Assembly: GCA_002369025.1 (NCBI GenBank)
Contig: DFDV01000124.1
Coordinates: 1-9,773, forward strand
Direction of reading: 5' to 3'
Source: Treponema sp. UBA3819
Lineage (GTDB): Bacteria > Spirochaetota > Spirochaetia > Treponematales > Treponemataceae
DNA length: 9,773 bases
Both the position numbers and the translations under genes were made by a program. Below the pieces are notes generated by a model. That model made no database searches. It was given only the letters and a program-made list of their open reading frames with translations, and was not told the DNA's origin. Shown one piece after another: positions 1 through 6,664 of the stretch. Positions within the stretch are counted from its first letter, which is position 1, and each line of letters begins with the position of its first letter.

Positions 1-77
1 GAATTTAAAATTAGGCTTTATCCTATGTAAAGGAAATCGCATGACCGCTCAGGCGGGATTTTAGAAGGAGGCTGGCT
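1..77 (+). other. 5' flank: possible tail of an upstream gene and weak hairpin
   Basis: Frame 2-64 is open from the window edge to a TAG at 62-64 and could be the last 20 codons of an upstream gene, but so short an open frame often occurs by chance. Bases 45-56 form a perfect 4-bp stem with a 4-base loop (CCGC-TCAG-GCGG) followed by GATTTT, which would be a poor terminator and lies inside that frame. Bases 65-71 are the ribosome binding site of the next gene. Nothing firmer can be said. Confidence 0.25.
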
Positions 78-623
78 ATGAAAACGATGGTGTATATTTT
101 TGATACAAAGGTGCTGGAAGATAAAGAACTCTTTGACAAACTCTACAAGAAAGTTCCTGCCTACCGCCAGAAAAAAGTAGATTCTTACGCTGGGGAAGCA
201 GAAAAGCGCTCCTGCCTTGGAACCGGACTTGTCTTTTCCCATGCAATTCAGGAAGCAGGTTTTTCCGAAGATGAACTGAAGATTGCCTACGGTGACAACG
301 GAAAACCCTACTTTAAGAATGATCCGGACTTTCATTTCTGTCTTTCTCATTCCGGTGAGCGGGCTATGTGTGCTGTTTCTGATGAACCAATCGGCTGCGA
401 TGTGGAATTGATTACTCCCGAAAAGGATACTGACCTCTGGACCCGGCTGGAAAGCTATGCAAAGGCTACCGACATTCCTCTCTTTCAGCTGATGAATCAG
501 CAGTCTCCCTTTAGCGGCAGCTGGCTCTTTAAGGAAATTGACCTGAAGGACGGCTACAAATACATGACCTGCAGTCAGGAAGAGCTGTCAGATGATCAAA
601 TCACAGTGTACAAACTGACCTAA
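78..623 (+). CDS. 4'-phosphopantetheinyl transferase, Sfp-type, short variant
   Basis: Predicted to move the phosphopantetheine arm of CoA onto a serine of an acyl, peptidyl or similar carrier protein in the cytoplasm. What is seen: GKPYF at residues 75-79, FCLSHSGE near 87-94, the metal-binding GCDVE at 106-110 (D108, E110), then WTRLESYAK at 121-129 (E125, K129), and a C-terminal DGYKYMTC strand that matches the end of Sfp. Sfp uses D107, E109 and E151 for magnesium. Here the second and third ligands are 15 residues apart instead of 42, so about 27 residues are missing between them, and the usual Lys before the Glu (WxxKE) is Leu124. Length is 181 against about 220 for Sfp. The frame is intact. 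AAGGAGG at 65-71 sits 6 bases before the ATG and decides the start. It lies 19 bp before purE, with no obvious functional tie. Activity is uncertain because of the missing segment. Confidence 0.82.
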   Translation: MKTMVYIFDTKVLEDKELFDKLYKKVPAYRQKKVDSYAGEAEKRSCLGTGLVFSHAIQEAGFSEDELKIAYGDNGKPYFKNDPDFHFCLSHSGERAMCAVSDEPIGCDVELITPEKDTDLWTRLESYAKATDIPLFQLMNQQSPFSGSWLFKEIDLKDGYKYMTCSQEELSDDQITVYKLT

Positions 624-636
624 AATATGCTATCAT
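607..636 (+). promoter_or_regulatory. Candidate purE promoter, leaderless
   Basis: TGTACA (607-612), an 18-base spacer and TATCAT (631-636) preceded by TGC give an extended -10 promoter. The -35 box overlaps the end of the PPTase gene. Six bases separate the -10 from the purE ATG, so transcription would begin at or next to that A. The same TGCTA core occurs before yajC and, on the other strand, before the 348-residue lipoprotein gene. Confidence 0.45.
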
Positions 637-642
637 CACCGC

Positions 643-1143
643 ATGAAAGTTGCAATTTTTTTCGGGTCAAAATCAGACTCTGAGACGATGAAGAAATCCG
701 CCGATGTTCTCAAAGAATTCGGCGTGGACTATAAGGCGTACATTATCTCCGCACACCGCGCAGGCGCCTTGCTCACAAAGACCATCGCACAGGTGGAAGC
801 AGACGGTTGTGAAGTGATTATCGCAGGCGCAGGTCTTGCGGCAGCCCTTCCCGGCGTAATTGCCAGTGAAACGGTACTGCCTGTCATCGGCGTTCCTCTT
901 GAGTGCATCAATCCCGGAAAAAGCAACGGGCTTGCCGGTCTGGACTCCCTCTTTTCCATTGTGCAGATGCCCTCTCAGATTCCCGTGGCAACCGTAGGCA
1001 TTGGAAACGCAAAAAATGCCGCCTACCTTGCGGTGGAAATTCTTGCGATAAAATATCCTGAACTCAAAAAGAAACTGGTTGACTTCCGCCACAAGCTCGC
1101 TGATGATGTTGAAAAAAACGGCGGGCTGGGTGTAGAACTCTAA
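643..1143 (+). CDS. purE: PurE, class I-like (N5-CAIR mutase or AIR carboxylase)
   Basis: Makes carboxyaminoimidazole ribonucleotide in de novo purine synthesis. The 166-residue protein has the class I plan: GSKSDSETM at 8-16, SAHR at 36-39 (H38 is the catalytic His), IIAGAG at 59-64, LPGVIA at 69-74, PVIGVPL at 80-86, and LDSLFSIVQMP at 100-110. Three things differ from E. coli PurE: SAHRTP is SAHRAG; the His of GGAAHLPG (H75 in E. coli) is Ala68; and there are about six extra residues (near 87-96) before the LDSL motif. It is not the animal-like class II type reported for Treponema denticola. No purK is in view, so whether it uses N5-CAIR or AIR plus CO2 cannot be read from the window. No Shine-Dalgarno precedes the ATG, while a -10-like box lies six bases upstream, so a leaderless mRNA is likely. 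It is followed after 41 bp by purM. Confidence 0.9.
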   Translation: MKVAIFFGSKSDSETMKKSADVLKEFGVDYKAYIISAHRAGALLTKTIAQVEADGCEVIIAGAGLAAALPGVIASETVLPVIGVPLECINPGKSNGLAGLDSLFSIVQMPSQIPVATVGIGNAKNAAYLAVEILAIKYPELKKKLVDFRHKLADDVEKNGGLGVEL

Positions 1144-1173
1144 GCGAAAATTTTTCTAATATTTCTTATATAT

Positions 1174-1177
1174 GGAG
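1174..1177 (+). promoter_or_regulatory. purM ribosome binding site
   Basis: GGAG lies 7 bases before the ATG at 1185 and fixes the purM start. The rest of the 41-bp purE-purM gap is very A+T rich (1150-1173) and could hold a weak TATA-like -10, but I find no convincing -35 box. Confidence 0.6.
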
Positions 1178-1184
1178 ACCAAAA

Positions 1185-2300
1185 ATGGCAAAGAAAATTG
1201 ATTACAAAGATTCCGGCGTTGATGTTGAGGAAGGCTACAACGCAGTAAACGAATATAAAGTTCATGCAAAGCGCACTGCAATTCCTGGACTGCTTACAGA
1301 ACTGGGCAGCTTTAACGGCATGTTCGAGATTCCCAAGGGCTATAAGGAACCGGTTATGGTTAGCGGTACCGATGGCGTTGGAACCAAACTGGACATCGCT
1401 TTCCAGATGGGAAAATACGACACAGTGGGAATTGACTGTGTTGCAATGAGCGTAAACGATATTCTCTGCTCAGGCGTACAGACTTCATTCTTCCTGGATT
1501 ACGTGGCATGCGGCGAACTGGACGCAAAGGTTGCCGGTCAGCTGGTAAAAGGCGTTGCAGACGGCTGTGTGGACGCAGGCTGTGCCCTCCTTGGCGGTGA
1601 AACTGCAGAAATGCCCGGCTTTTATGACAAGGGAAAGTACGACCTTGCCGGTTTTGGCGTAGGCGTAGGCGAAAAGAGTGATATGATTACCGGCAAGGCA
1701 ATCGCAAAGGGCGATGTGCTGATTGGACTTTCTTCCACCGGACCTCACTCAAACGGTTATTCACTGATTCGTAAGCTTGTTACTGATTTTTCAGAGCCCT
1801 TTGGAAGCGGTGGAAAAAAGATTGGCGAAGTGCTTTTGACACCGACCCGCATTTACGTCCGCCCTGTTATGGACGCTCTCAAGACTTTCGGAAAAGCCAT
1901 TCACGGTATGGTACACATTACCGGCGGCGGCTTCTACGAAAATGTTCCCCGCATGTATGCAAAGACAGAAGCTGGTAAAAAGCAGCTTATTTCCGTTATC
2001 AAAAAAGACAGCTGGGAAAAGCCCGCAATTTTTGCAGAACTGGTAAAACGCGGTGCTGACGAAGAAGGTATGTGGGGCACCTTCAACATGGGAATCGGAT
2101 TTGTACTGGCTGTAGCCGCCGACAAGGCAGATGAAATTATTGCCCACTTCAACAAAAATGCGGCAAAATTTACTACCGATGTACAGAAGTCTCTCGGAAT
2201 CCCTGATATGAAAGCCTATAAAATCGGCTATGTTGATGAAAGTGACAAGGACCTGGGCAGCGAACTCAAAGGCAGTCACGAAGCAACTAAACTGATCTAA
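1185..2300 (+). CDS. purM: Phosphoribosylformylglycinamidine cyclo-ligase (AIR synthetase)
   Basis: ATP-dependent ring closure of FGAM to aminoimidazole ribonucleotide, the product that PurE then carboxylates. Family motifs are complete: the N-terminal YKDSGVDVEEGYNAV loop (7-21), SGTDGVGTKLD (60-70), MSVNDIL (88-94), LLGGETAEMPGFY (135-147), LSSTGPHSNGYSLIRK (182-197) and HITGGGFYENVPR (244-256). These are the ATP- and substrate-binding segments of the PurM/AIRS fold. At 371 residues it is about 25 longer than the common 345; the extra length seems spread over the C-terminal half, not a separate domain. The ribosome binding site is GGAG 7 bases before ATG. purN follows 20 bp downstream, so purM and purN are very probably co-transcribed. 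The long open frame on the opposite strand at 1791-2306 is a shadow of this gene. Confidence 0.97.
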   Translation: MAKKIDYKDSGVDVEEGYNAVNEYKVHAKRTAIPGLLTELGSFNGMFEIPKGYKEPVMVSGTDGVGTKLDIAFQMGKYDTVGIDCVAMSVNDILCSGVQTSFFLDYVACGELDAKVAGQLVKGVADGCVDAGCALLGGETAEMPGFYDKGKYDLAGFGVGVGEKSDMITGKAIAKGDVLIGLSSTGPHSNGYSLIRKLVTDFSEPFGSGGKKIGEVLLTPTRIYVRPVMDALKTFGKAIHGMVHITGGGFYENVPRMYAKTEAGKKQLISVIKKDSWEKPAIFAELVKRGADEEGMWGTFNMGIGFVLAVAADKADEIIAHFNKNAAKFTTDVQKSLGIPDMKAYKIGYVDESDKDLGSELKGSHEATKLI

Positions 2301-2306
2301 GTGCAC

Positions 2307-2314
2307 AGGGGAGG
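2307..2314 (+). promoter_or_regulatory. purN ribosome binding site that decides the start
   Basis: AGGGGAGG ends directly against the ATG at 2315, leaving no spacer, but is 6 bases from the ATG at 2321. The second ATG is therefore the probable start, giving a protein that begins MQIAVLVSGGGTN like other PurN proteins. Confidence 0.75.
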
Positions 2315-2320
2315 ATGATT

Positions 2321-2947
2321 ATGCAGATTGCAGTGCTTGTTTCCGGCGGCGGAACAAATTTACAGGCTCTGATTGATTACGAAAAATCTCATCAGGATTG
2401 TCCCTATCACATCTGCATTGTGATTGCGGATACAAAAAAAGCCTTTGCTCTGGAAAGAGCCGAAAAAGCGGGCATTGCAAGAAAAATCGTCTCTCCTGTT
2501 GCTGTCCTTGGTGCGGAAGAAGCAAAAATCGCCTCAAAAGAGGCTAAGCGGTTAGCGGTGTCAGATGCCGCCCTTTCCGCCGCAAAAGAAGCTGGTGCCG
2601 ATGCAATTGTGCTGGCGGGCTGGCTTACCGTTCTCTCTGGAAAAATCATTACAGAATATAGCGGACGCATCGTAAACCTGCATCCCGCCCTGCTTCCGAA
2701 ATTCGGCGGCGTAGGCATGTGGGGACATTTTGTGCATGAAGCAGTCCTTGCCGCCCATGAAAAAGAAAGTGGCTGTACGGTTCATCTTGTGGATGCCGGA
2801 TGCGATACGGGTAAAATTCTTGTACAGAAAAAAGTGCCAGTCATGCCGGACGACACGCCGGACAGCCTTTACGCCCGCATTGCTCCCCACGAACACGAAG
2901 CCATGGTAGAAGGCGTCTGCCTGCTTGCAGAAATGCTGGGCAGGTAA
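2321..2947 (+). CDS. purN: Phosphoribosylglycinamide formyltransferase (GAR transformylase)
   Basis: Transfers a formyl group from 10-formyltetrahydrofolate to GAR, the third step of purine synthesis. Counting from the ATG at 2321 (208 residues): the nucleotide-binding loop VLVSGGGTNLQAL at 5-17, AGWLTVL at 99-105, NLHPALLP at 119-126 with catalytic N119 and H121, and DAGCDTG at 158-164 with D162 at the place of E. coli D144. The segment GGVGMWGHFVHEAVLAA (129-145) and the ending KVPVMPDDTP (171-180) resemble the PurN subgroup of Bacteroidetes and spirochaetes more than the E. coli form; that is from memory of the family. The start at 2315 would add only Met-Ile and has no room for ribosome binding. 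Last gene of the pur cluster; its TAA touches the stop codon of the convergent OmpA-like gene, with no terminator between. Confidence 0.95.
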   Translation: MQIAVLVSGGGTNLQALIDYEKSHQDCPYHICIVIADTKKAFALERAEKAGIARKIVSPVAVLGAEEAKIASKEAKRLAVSDAALSAAKEAGADAIVLAGWLTVLSGKIITEYSGRIVNLHPALLPKFGGVGMWGHFVHEAVLAAHEKESGCTVHLVDAGCDTGKILVQKKVPVMPDDTPDSLYARIAPHEHEAMVEGVCLLAEMLGR

Positions 2948-4300
2948 TTACTGTCTCTGAATATAGGTTGCCTTTGGCCGGGCGGTAATCACAACGCGGC
3001 GGTTTGCGGCACGACCTTCTGCAGTATCATTTGAAGCGATGGGAACGGTACCGCCGTAGCCCCTGTAAGAGAAAATGGAGCGGGGAAGTCCGTTCTGCAC
3101 TAAAACATCAATAATCGTCTGTGTACGCTGCACGGAAAGTTTCATCTGGCCTTCAGGCTTATTCACGTCAGCGGTATGTCCTTCCACCAGAATTGTATAG
3201 GCATTGTCTGCATTTACACCCTTAAGGGCTTCAGCAAGTTTTTGCAGTTTTGGAATCTCTGTAGATAAAAGTTCAGCACTGTCAGCAATAAATTTTAAAT
3301 CGTAGAGGAACTGCAGGCCGGGAATGGCATCGATGATGATTGGTGCGTCTGCATCAGCATAAAAACGCTGCTTTACGGTGCGGTAGTCTGTGTAGTAGGC
3401 TTCATCTTTAAGGGGAGCGGAAACAGGTCCGACAAGTTTGTCTTTGTCCAGAAGAATTACCACTTTGCCCTGGCGCAGAAGCTCAAGATTTTCCGGTACG
3501 GCAAGAATTTTCAGAGCGTCCTTGCGGGAAAGAACCGGGTCCGTGCGGAATCTGCCGTATACCTTGCGGGCATGAAGATGGATGGGGTCGGTACCGATTC
3601 TGTCCTGATACAGAGATTCGTTGTCTGACCAGTGGTAGAGTACCATCTGCTGCATGCGTTCCAGTTCAGGGTCACCCATGTTGCGCTCGTAAATCAGATT
3701 CATTTTTTCGTCCCATATCTGGGGAAAGAAACAGGGCTTTACATCGTCTTTTATGAATTCTCCCTGTACGGGCAGCATTCCCCTTGCGTCAATAATGATT
3801 CCGCTGTAGGGGCGGCTTGCTACATCTTCAATAGGCTTGGCATTTTTGTAGGGAATGTGGTGGCGGATCATCAGGTCGGAAATGCTGGTCAGTTTAATCG
3901 TGTGATTTGTACGCAGTTCACTGCCGCCGTTTGCAAATACACCCGGAGTTCGGGCTCCCGCATCAATAATGTCCGTAAGCTGTTCCAGTGTAATGTCATC
4001 AGAAAAGACTAAATCTCCCAGCTGCTGGTAGGAATTAACGTAGAGGGAGAGCAGGGGGTCTTTAATCAGTTCAGGCAGTCCTGTTTCAATCCTGTTTACT
4101 GCGGAATTTTTTCCGGAAGGCATTTTGATTCCGGCCTTTTCCATATCAAGGGAAACGGCAGAACTGAATGTATTCTTTGTCCAGTCGATTGTACTTGCGG
4201 AAGAGATGGACACAGGTGCCTTTGCCGTAAGCTGTCCGGTTAGGAAAAATCCCAGAGAAAAAGCGATTATATATCTGCATGAAAAAAAATTCACTTTCAT
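2948..4300 (-). CDS. OmpA-C peptidoglycan-binding envelope protein, Tp0624-like
   Basis: Likely holds the cell wall to the outer envelope. The 450-residue product starts with a signal peptide (hydrophobic 9-24, AKA at 26-28 as a possible cleavage site). Residues about 40-320 form a region of unknown function that includes SGIIIDARGMLPVQGEF (166-182). The OmpA-C domain covers about 332-441: VEGHTADV (372-379), LSVQR (388-392), GYGGTVPIASNDTAEGRAANRRV (414-436). The acid that normally follows GHT is one place later (GHTAD, D378), and R392 fits the conserved Arg that binds diaminopimelate. The layout recalls T. pallidum Tp0624, which has novel domains before OmpA-C; this assignment is tentative. 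It starts 4 bases after the stop of the MltD-like gene and has no Shine-Dalgarno, so translation is probably coupled by reinitiation. Last gene of its operon; it abuts purN. Confidence 0.85.
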   Translation of the reverse strand: MKVNFFSCRYIIAFSLGFFLTGQLTAKAPVSISSASTIDWTKNTFSSAVSLDMEKAGIKMPSGKNSAVNRIETGLPELIKDPLLSLYVNSYQQLGDLVFSDDITLEQLTDIIDAGARTPGVFANGGSELRTNHTIKLTSISDLMIRHHIPYKNAKPIEDVASRPYSGIIIDARGMLPVQGEFIKDDVKPCFFPQIWDEKMNLIYERNMGDPELERMQQMVLYHWSDNESLYQDRIGTDPIHLHARKVYGRFRTDPVLSRKDALKILAVPENLELLRQGKVVILLDKDKLVGPVSAPLKDEAYYTDYRTVKQRFYADADAPIIIDAIPGLQFLYDLKFIADSAELLSTEIPKLQKLAEALKGVNADNAYTILVEGHTADVNKPEGQMKLSVQRTQTIIDVLVQNGLPRSIFSYRGYGGTVPIASNDTAEGRAANRRVVITARPKATYIQRQ

Positions 4301-4304
4301 CGTT

Positions 4305-5483
4305 TTAAGTTTCGGCTTTTTTTACGGGAATGTAAAGCGTTTTGCCAATGGAAAGCACGTCATTCTTCTCTATATTGTTCTTCGTGCAGATATCGTCTAC
4401 CGAGCAGCCGTAGAGGCGGGAAAGAAAATAGAGCGTTTCTCCCTTTATGACGGTGTGGGTTATGACTGTATCTTTTACCTGTGGCTCAGGCTTTGACCTC
4501 TGCATCGTGCTCAGGGCGATTGCAGCCCCTCTTCCCATGCCGACTGGCAGGCGGATATTGTAGGGAGCGTCAGGGGGCGTACATTCGTGAACCAGGGCGC
4601 AGTTGAGCATTTTGAGGGTGGTGTAGTCCATCCTCAGTTCTGAAGCCAGCCTTTTCATGGTAATGTTTTCTTTAACGGTCACATAGTCAAATTCTGCAAA
4701 GCGGGTGCTCTTTGTGATTTCGGGCAGTTGTATGCCGTAGTCTCCTCCATTTTCAGACAGTTCACTTATGGCAAGAAATTTAGGCACATACTGTACGGAT
4801 TGGTCTCGAAGCAGACCTTTTTCCGCAATGTACCAGAAAGTTTTTTCAGGAGCTTTTTCCAAAATCCTCCGCATGGCACCGGCTCCGCAGTTGTAGGCCG
4901 CAATGGCAATGGGCCAGTCTCCGAACATTTTGTAATTGTCCTGCAGTTTTGAGAGAGCCGCATCGGTGCTTTTCCATGGGTCAAGGCGTTCGTCAATCCA
5001 TTCATTCTTTTCCATGAAGGGCTTTATACTGTTTTCCATGAACTGCCACAGTCCCCGGGCTCCGCTTCTGCTTGTTGCCAGGGGCTTGTATTCGCTTTCT
5101 ACTACGGGAAGATATTCCAGGGCAGGAGGCATATTGCGTTTTTTCAGTTCCTGACGGATATAGAGTCTGTAGAGTTCACCCTTGTCCAGAGTCTCCACCA
5201 GGGCTTTTTTTGCATATTCTGTGCTGGTGTAGGAAAGGATGTATTTTTGAATCATTTCCTGGGCATAAGGCTGATCGGGAACAGTGATTCCTCCGACATG
5301 AGTGAGGGCTTTTGAACTTTTTGATTCCGTTTTTGTGCTGGCCGTCGTCGTCTTTTTCTCTGTAGTCACGTTTTCTGTTAATGAGGGAAGCAATTCGTCT
5401 ATATATTTTTCTTCCTCAAGTGTTGCCGCCGCAAGGGGGAGGGTAAAGGTGAGGGCAATGGCAGTTAATGCAGAGAGTTTCAT
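4305..5483 (-). CDS. MltD-like lytic transglycosylase with C-terminal LysM
   Basis: Cleaves peptidoglycan glycan strands in the periplasm. Domains of the 392-residue protein: signal peptide 1-20 (AAA then TLEEE), a Ser/Thr/Lys-rich linker about 37-60, the SLT catalytic domain about 105-235, and LysM. Catalytic Glu129 lies in YLPVVESEYKP (124-134), followed by SRSGARGLWQFM (138-149), DERLDPWKSTDAA (164-176) and AAYNCGAGAMRR (195-206), the standard motifs of this family. A degenerate LysM-like unit (FDYVTVKEN onward, about 265-313) precedes a clear LysM, HTVIKGETLYFLSRLYGCS to LYIP, near 343-387. E. coli MltD has the same order. The N-terminus lacks a lipobox Cys, so unlike E. coli MltD it should be soluble. 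No Shine-Dalgarno; a -10-like GATACT ends 6 bases before ATG. It lies 40 bp after the 348-residue lipoprotein gene. Confidence 0.93.
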   Translation of the reverse strand: MKLSALTAIALTFTLPLAAATLEEEKYIDELLPSLTENVTTEKKTTTASTKTESKSSKALTHVGGITVPDQPYAQEMIQKYILSYTSTEYAKKALVETLDKGELYRLYIRQELKKRNMPPALEYLPVVESEYKPLATSRSGARGLWQFMENSIKPFMEKNEWIDERLDPWKSTDAALSKLQDNYKMFGDWPIAIAAYNCGAGAMRRILEKAPEKTFWYIAEKGLLRDQSVQYVPKFLAISELSENGGDYGIQLPEITKSTRFAEFDYVTVKENITMKRLASELRMDYTTLKMLNCALVHECTPPDAPYNIRLPVGMGRGAAIALSTMQRSKPEPQVKDTVITHTVIKGETLYFLSRLYGCSVDDICTKNNIEKNDVLSIGKTLYIPVKKAET

Positions 5484-5489
5484 ATAATC

Positions 5490-5518
5490 AGTATCGGCAG
5501 AATCTCAGTGCAGGTTAA
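5490..5518 (-). promoter_or_regulatory. Candidate internal promoter of the MltD-like gene, leaderless
   Basis: Reading the minus strand, TTAACC (5518-5513), a 17-base spacer and GATACT (5495-5490) lie in the 40-bp gap, and 6 bases separate the -10 from the ATG. Each box matches its consensus at 4 of 6 places and there is no TGn extension, so this is the weakest of the three leaderless candidates. Its main support is that no Shine-Dalgarno is present. Confidence 0.3.
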
Positions 5519-5523
5519 AGGGA

Positions 5524-6570
5524 TTAAAGTTTTTCGCCGTAGTAGATACCAGCCCATTCCCAGCGGCCATGAATGTCCGGGTCTGCCGGAAAATTAACCT
5601 TGCGGAAGTAGAGGTACCAGACATTGATGTACTGACTCCAGCCGGTAGTGCGCAGATATGCTTCGTTGGGGTTTGAAGAATCGTCCAGTTCCTTTGCATA
5701 GCGGATACGGTTTCCCCTCATGAAGTTGCGCATGGAAAAATATTCCAGTGCGTTTGCGTCAGATTCACTTGCCTTCCAGCTCATTGCAAAGAAATTTACC
5801 TTGGAACGGTATTTGTCCAGGGCCCGCCAGTCATAGCGGCTGATTGCATTTTTAACTGCTGTTTCCAGGGCATCCAGACTTTCAAAAGTCCAGTCTTTTG
5901 ACGATTTTGCAAAGTCTACCATCTGGCGGGCATTTGCATAAGCGTCCGGAATGCCGGGAATCTGAATGGTTGAAGCGTCAGGTTGTTCCAGAAACTGAGA
6001 GTAGGATTTCAGAACCTGATTCCATTCGCCTTCTTTTTCGTATTCAAGGGCAAGCCGCACGTACATTTCCGTTGTGGAAACATTTGACGGAAAACGGCTT
6101 ACCAGTTCGTTAAAATAGGAAATGCGGTTTGCCGGTGTCTTGCTTATCTGAATTAAATGCTGCAGGCAGGAAAGATGCACTGATTTTCCCTGTACCAGCA
6201 AATCCGGATAGTTTTTCAGAATGCGCTCAAAATAGTATTCTGCCACAGGCTCCGCTCCGTTTTCCAGATAGGTTGATGCCACCATCAGAAGCCAGTAGGC
6301 ATTGTAAGTGTCCTCGGGATGCTCTTCTACCCAGTCTGTCAGAAAAAGGGTCAGGTCATTGTAATTCTTTGCGCTGTAGAGGTTGTTTGCAATGCGGTTG
6401 ACTACTGCGTAACGGGTCTCATCAGAGAGTGATGTATCATGCAGGAGAAGGTGCAGCTGATTTTGAATTTCATTCCATTCTTTTTGCCGGGCACGCTCCT
6501 GACTGTCTTTACAGGAAATAAAAAGGCAGGCTGCCAGAAAAAAACAGATACAGCGGATTCTTACGGACAT
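5524..6570 (-). CDS. TPR-containing lipoprotein
   Basis: A 348-residue protein of unknown detailed role, probably a periplasmic lipid-anchored scaffold. Seen: a signal sequence ending in the lipobox LFISC, with Cys20 as the lipidated residue, followed by charged KDSQERARQKEW. TPR-like helix pairs run from about 50 to 200 (for example YAVVNRIANNLYSAKNYNDL at 54-73 and YVRLALEYEKEGEWNQVLKSY at 170-190). The C-terminal third (about 220-348) is rich in Trp and Tyr and not a recognisable repeat. It is first in a minus-strand operon with the MltD-like enzyme and the OmpA-C protein, so a role in peptidoglycan or envelope maintenance is a fair guess. Two short Met-rich stretches give no better start. 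It has no Shine-Dalgarno near ATG, and a promoter-like TTGCAA-17-TACATT ends 6 bases before it. Confidence 0.8.
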   Translation of the reverse strand: MSVRIRCICFFLAACLFISCKDSQERARQKEWNEIQNQLHLLLHDTSLSDETRYAVVNRIANNLYSAKNYNDLTLFLTDWVEEHPEDTYNAYWLLMVASTYLENGAEPVAEYYFERILKNYPDLLVQGKSVHLSCLQHLIQISKTPANRISYFNELVSRFPSNVSTTEMYVRLALEYEKEGEWNQVLKSYSQFLEQPDASTIQIPGIPDAYANARQMVDFAKSSKDWTFESLDALETAVKNAISRYDWRALDKYRSKVNFFAMSWKASESDANALEYFSMRNFMRGNRIRYAKELDDSSNPNEAYLRTTGWSQYINVWYLYFRKVNFPADPDIHGRWEWAGIYYGEKL

Positions 6571-6576
6571 ACTTTA

Positions 6577-6605
6577 AATGTAGCAAAGAACCCTTCATTT
6601 TGCAA
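6577..6605 (-). promoter_or_regulatory. Promoter of the minus-strand envelope operon, leaderless
   Basis: On the minus strand TTGCAA (6605-6600), exactly 17 bases, then TACATT (6582-6577) preceded by TGC as an extended -10. Six bases (TAAAGT) follow before the ATG at 6570, which would put the first transcribed base on or beside the start codon. No AGG-type site lies within 20 bases of the ATG. Confidence 0.5.
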
Positions 6606-6613
6606 GGCAGTTG

Positions 6614-6627
6614 CTATTTTTCAATAG
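6614..6627. repeat. Short inverted repeat between the divergent promoters
   Basis: CTATT (6614-6618), four bases, AATAG (6623-6627). It overlaps the plus-strand -35 box and lies just upstream of the minus-strand one, so it could be a shared operator. Five-base arms in A+T-rich DNA can arise by chance. Confidence 0.2.
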
Positions 6628-6653
6628 ACTTTTACTTGTTTCTGCGCTATTCT
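6625..6653 (+). promoter_or_regulatory. Candidate promoter of the membrane protein-TPR operon
   Basis: TAGACT (6625-6630), 17 bases, TATTCT (6648-6653). The GCTATTCT core is identical to that in front of yajC. The start of transcription would fall near 6660, giving a leader of about 43 bases. An alternative reading, TTTACT (6631-6636) with TATTGT (6653-6658), overlaps it. Confidence 0.4.
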
Positions 6654-6664
6654 ATTGTATTAGT

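Noticed and set aside
45..62. Hairpin CCGC-TCAG-GCGG followed by GATTTT as a terminator
   Set aside because: The stem is only 4 bp, the T-run is short, and it lies inside the open frame ending at 64. It is mentioned only as a weak signal.
673..1092. 139-residue minus-strand frame opposite purE
   Set aside because: Shadow of a conserved gene; its Cys/His-rich look comes from the reverse of purE codons.
1655..1675. Tandem GGCGTA repeat in purM
   Set aside because: It encodes the conserved Gly-Val-Gly-Val-Gly stretch of PurM, so protein sequence explains it.
1791..2306. 171-residue open frame on the minus strand
   Set aside because: It lies fully opposite purM, whose motifs are complete. The translation has no domain signs and no ribosome binding site, so it is a shadow.
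3632..4496. Two plus-strand frames (126 and 123 residues) opposite the OmpA-C and MltD-like genes
   Set aside because: Both are antisense to genes with signal peptides and clear domains, and no promoter or ribosome binding site supports them.
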